The position numbers were made by a program, and so were the translations under genes. Positions 5,960 to 7,659 of a stretch of DNA of 7,659 bases are shown here, one piece after another (within the stretch, counting starts at the first letter, position 1; each line of letters opens with the position of its first letter). The DNA comes from Desulfobacterales bacterium (GTDB taxonomy: Bacteria > Desulfobacterota > Desulfobacteria > Desulfobacterales > Desulfosalsimonadaceae), in contig SLIE01000088.1 in assembly GCA_007135795.1 (NCBI GenBank), positions 1 through 7,659 on the forward strand. Reading direction: 5' to 3'. The notes under the pieces were generated by a model. It was not told where the DNA came from. It ran no database searches and saw nothing but the letters and a program-made list of their open reading frames with translations.

Positions 5960-6831
5960 TCGGTACCGTACCGGATGATGATTTCCCGATCGTGGACGGA
6001 ATTGTATCCGTAAATAAAGACTCTCTTTTAATCGGGAACCACGAGATCGATATCAACCGGGGGACCGCGGCGCTTCTGGCATCTGCTTTCATGGCATGTC
6101 GATTTTTCGGCAAACCCGGCCCCACGGCTTTTCTGGTCGGGGATACCGGACGCGGCTTCGGGAGCCGGAAACTGTATGAATACCTTGTTGAAACACTTCC
6201 CGAACGGCACTATATCAGCCTGGCATTTCATTACATCCAGCCGGATGTGGACTGGCACAACAAAGTGTTGTTTGCCATCGATGAAATGGAAGCTCGCCCT
6301 CTCCTGATTGCCGACGCCGGGTTCATGTACGCCGCGAAAATGAGTGGGCAGGCGAATGCTTACGATGTTTTCACGCCGGATATCGGGGAACTGGCATTTC
6401 TGGCGGATGAATCCGCACCCCACCCGTTTTACACAAGGGGATTCATCCTGCACGAAAACCAGCAGGCAGGGCAGTTAATTGAACGGGCATACGCGCACCA
6501 CAATGCCGCCCGATACCTGCTGGTAAAGGGGGAAAAGGATATCGTGGCGAATAAAAGCGGCATTCTCGATACGATCACCGGCCCCGTAATCCCGGCGATG
6601 GAGGCCATCGGAGGAACCGGGGATATCATTACCGGCCTGCTTGCCGGCATTATCAGCGCGGGTTATAACATTCAACCCGCATGTTCAATGGCTTCCCGGA
6701 TCAGCCGGATGGCCGGCAAATCCGCTGACCCCCATCCAGCCACCCAGGTAGCCGAAATAATTCAAAAAATACCGGATTGCATGGAATTACTCATTAAACA
6801 ACAACCAGCCGGATGCACATGTGATTATTGA
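5947..6831 (+). CDS. Divergent ribokinase-fold / NAD(P)HX-dehydratase-like protein
   Basis: The protein is 294 residues, starting at ATG 5947 inside the previous gene; AGGA at 5931-5934 is a somewhat distant ribosome binding site. Its C-terminal half follows the ADP-dependent NAD(P)H-hydrate dehydratase (NnrD/YjeF C-domain) pattern: LLIADAG (119-125), TPDIGELAFLAD (143-154), LVKGEKDIVA (192-201), and the nucleotide-site signature GGTGDIITGLLAG (222-234) with D226 as the likely catalytic aspartate. The N-terminal half is less typical, with VGDTGRGFGSRKLYEYL at 64-80. Bacterial Nnr proteins are often about 500 residues with a fused YjeF epimerase domain, which is missing here. The C-terminus ends in AGCTCDY, a CxC motif unusual for the family. 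Tight coupling to the DUF3343 gene suggests a specialised job in the selenium cassette. Fold is well supported; substrate is unknown. Ordinary NAD(P)HX repair or small-molecule phosphorylation are both possible. Confidence 0.75.
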   Translation: MLAVVGTVPDDDFPIVDGIVSVNKDSLLIGNHEIDINRGTAALLASAFMACRFFGKPGPTAFLVGDTGRGFGSRKLYEYLVETLPERHYISLAFHYIQPDVDWHNKVLFAIDEMEARPLLIADAGFMYAAKMSGQANAYDVFTPDIGELAFLADESAPHPFYTRGFILHENQQAGQLIERAYAHHNAARYLLVKGEKDIVANKSGILDTITGPVIPAMEAIGGTGDIITGLLAGIISAGYNIQPACSMASRISRMAGKSADPHPATQVAEIIQKIPDCMELLIKQQPAGCTCDY

Positions 6832-6860
6832 TTGCCTGAGCAATTCATGACGGATGTAAG

Positions 6861-6902
6861 ATCGCCACACCAAAGTAGATGGAACTTTTACGACGCCATC
6901 AA
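6861..6902. repeat. Solo right end of the same hairpin repeat
   Basis: The stretch AT.GC.ACA.C.AAGTAGATG, then ACTTTT.ACGACGCCATCAA, matches the right end of the 5016-5142 element with a handful of substitutions and one missing T. No clear matching left end is present, so this looks like a decayed or truncated copy. It lies in the 117-base gap before the DUF1858-like gene, next to a run of nine Ts at 6909-6917. Confidence 0.7.
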
Positions 6903-6948
6903 TGACGCTTTTTTTTTGTAAATTCTACGTTGTCAAAAGGATTAGATC

Positions 6949-7212
6949 ATGTGCCGGACATCCGACAACAATGACGGCACGACTGATATCAATCCCGGGA
7001 TGACGGTGTTTGATGTCATATACAACTACCGGGAGACTGAAGCTGTGTTCCGAAAATACGACGCAACGGCGGGAAAATGCATTTGCTGTGAATCACTTTT
7101 CGATTCCATTGCGGTCGTATCCGGAAAATACGACATAGATCTCGATAAAATCATGGCCGCGCTTAATAAATGCATCTCGCACACCGGAAAGGCGCCAGAC
7201 AACGTCATTTAA
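6949..7212 (+). CDS. DUF1858-like small redox-disulfide protein
   Basis: The 87-residue protein has an ATG start with AAAAGGA (6935-6941) seven bases upstream. Residues about 13-73 follow the DUF1858/ScdA-N-like helical pattern: DINPGMTVFDVIYNYRETEAVF, then the cysteine turn GKCICCESLFDSI, then helix YDIDLDKIMAALN. Family members usually have a C-x-x-C turn; here it reads C44-I-C46-C47, with further cysteines at C2 and C75. Members are linked to anaerobic redox or Fe-S chemistry, often near hybrid-cluster proteins, but their reactions are not well defined. It is cytoplasmic by sequence, with no signal peptide or membrane helix. It follows the kinase-like gene after a 117-base gap with a repeat fragment, so it may be a separate transcript; its link to selenium is by position only. 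Confidence 0.7.
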   Translation: MCRTSDNNDGTTDINPGMTVFDVIYNYRETEAVFRKYDATAGKCICCESLFDSIAVVSGKYDIDLDKIMAALNKCISHTGKAPDNVI

Positions 7213-7277
7213 AACGGCCATCAAATGATTTTCCGCAAGGGCGAAGGAACGCTCAGCGCCTGCCTGCAATAATGGCT

Positions 7278-7659
7278 TTACACGCCCTCTTCCAATATAA
7301 ACCGCCACGCACAATACCATTCATCCGGATGCGCATCGGGCGGACACCCGATACACTCGGTTTTGATTCGTTTGTCAATCCCCCGGGCAAATGTCTTGTA
7401 CTCCACCAGTCCGGCTGATTTGCAGGGGTAATCAGGAAGCCCTTTTCGTTTTCTGGCAGACTGGACCCTGCATTCATTCATTTGAAAACTGATCTTGTTT
7501 GGGGTTTCGTCAACTACACTCTGTATATTGATCCGTGAATACATCCGAAACATCAGGGCTTTTTTCAAACCTTCCAGTCCCGGGTTTTCTGGCAGGTCCA
7601 GAAACCGTTTTATGCTCCAGGCTTCAAATGGCGCAAACCGCGTCCAACAGGTATCATTA
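7278..7659 (-). CDS. DUF6125-like cysteine-rich cytosolic protein, C-terminal part
   Basis: The minus-strand frame is open from the right edge to a TAA at 7278-7280 and gives 126 visible residues; the N-terminus lies outside the window. In-frame TTG and ATG codons near 7568 and 7553 are internal, because the frame continues unbroken upstream (for example NDTCWTRFAPFEAW). Recognisable blocks are MNECRVQSARKRKGLPDYPC and ECIGCPPDAHPDEWYCAWRF, with six cysteines over these two blocks. This pattern fits DUF6125 proteins, found in sulfate reducers and other anaerobes, whose function is not established. The spaced cysteines with arginines suggest an Fe-S or redox role. The gene converges on the DUF1858-like gene with 65 bases between their stops, so it is a separate unit. 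Confidence 0.75.
   Translation of the reverse strand, partial: NDTCWTRFAPFEAWSIKRFLDLPENPGLEGLKKALMFRMYSRINIQSVVDETPNKISFQMNECRVQSARKRKGLPDYPCKSAGLVEYKTFARGIDKRIKTECIGCPPDAHPDEWYCAWRFILEEGV

Noticed and set aside
6829..6921. The TGA ending the kinase-like gene is followed by 29 open codons in frame, ending at TAA 6919-6921, with a small hairpin ATTGC/GCAAT right after the TGA. This raised selenocysteine read-through.
   Set aside because: The hairpin has only five pairs and starts at the TGA itself, closer than a bacterial SECIS loop should be. The open stretch includes the non-coding repeat end. The frame is probably open by chance.
7213..7277. Possible bidirectional terminator between the two convergent genes.
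   Set aside because: Only short complementary patches are visible and there is no T run next to a stable stem on either strand.

Overview
The window reads like a chromosomal accessory region of an anaerobic Desulfobacterota bacterium, probably Desulfobacterales. The grounds are a selenium-metabolism gene set of the kind common there, a cysteine-rich DUF6125-like protein, a DUF1858-like redox protein, and a short inverted repeat of a type I associate with that group. The species assignment is inference. Base composition is moderate, and the genes carry ordinary Shine-Dalgarno sites, two of them with TTG starts.

Layout: (1) Positions 3-128 hold the last 41 codons of an unidentified plus-strand gene, closed by a strong intrinsic terminator at 137-194. 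(2) Positions 282-3615 form a three-gene envelope operon: a TonB-dependent outer-membrane receptor, a secreted DUF4198 (NikK-like) protein, and a small membrane-anchored NikL-like protein with a histidine cluster. This looks like the outer-membrane and periplasmic half of a metal (nickel/cobalt) uptake system, without its inner-membrane transporter in view. (3) Positions 3616-3901 are a regulatory gap with a good sigma70-type promoter, a dyad against its -35 box, a leader with competing small hairpins, and a hairpin over the ribosome binding site. (4) Positions 3902-6831 hold the selenium-type cassette: YedE-family transporter, a single-domain TusA/YedF protein, a DUF3343 Se/S-carrier protein with an extra C-terminal domain, and a ribokinase-fold/NAD(P)HX-dehydratase-like protein whose start overlaps the preceding stop. 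(5) A DUF1858-like redox protein follows at 6949-7212. (6) On the minus strand, 7278-7659 is the C-terminal part of a DUF6125-like protein running off the right edge.

A plausible working model is that YedE imports a reduced selenium or sulfur species, the YedF-like TusA protein and the DUF3343 protein pass it on through cysteine persulfide/perselenide chemistry, and the kinase-fold protein and the C-x-C-C redox protein carry out linked but unknown steps. The most interesting element is the tight pairing of the extended DUF3343 protein with the divergent kinase-fold protein. A roughly 127-bp hairpin-forming repeat lies between yedE and yedF, and a solo end of the same repeat lies after the kinase-like gene.
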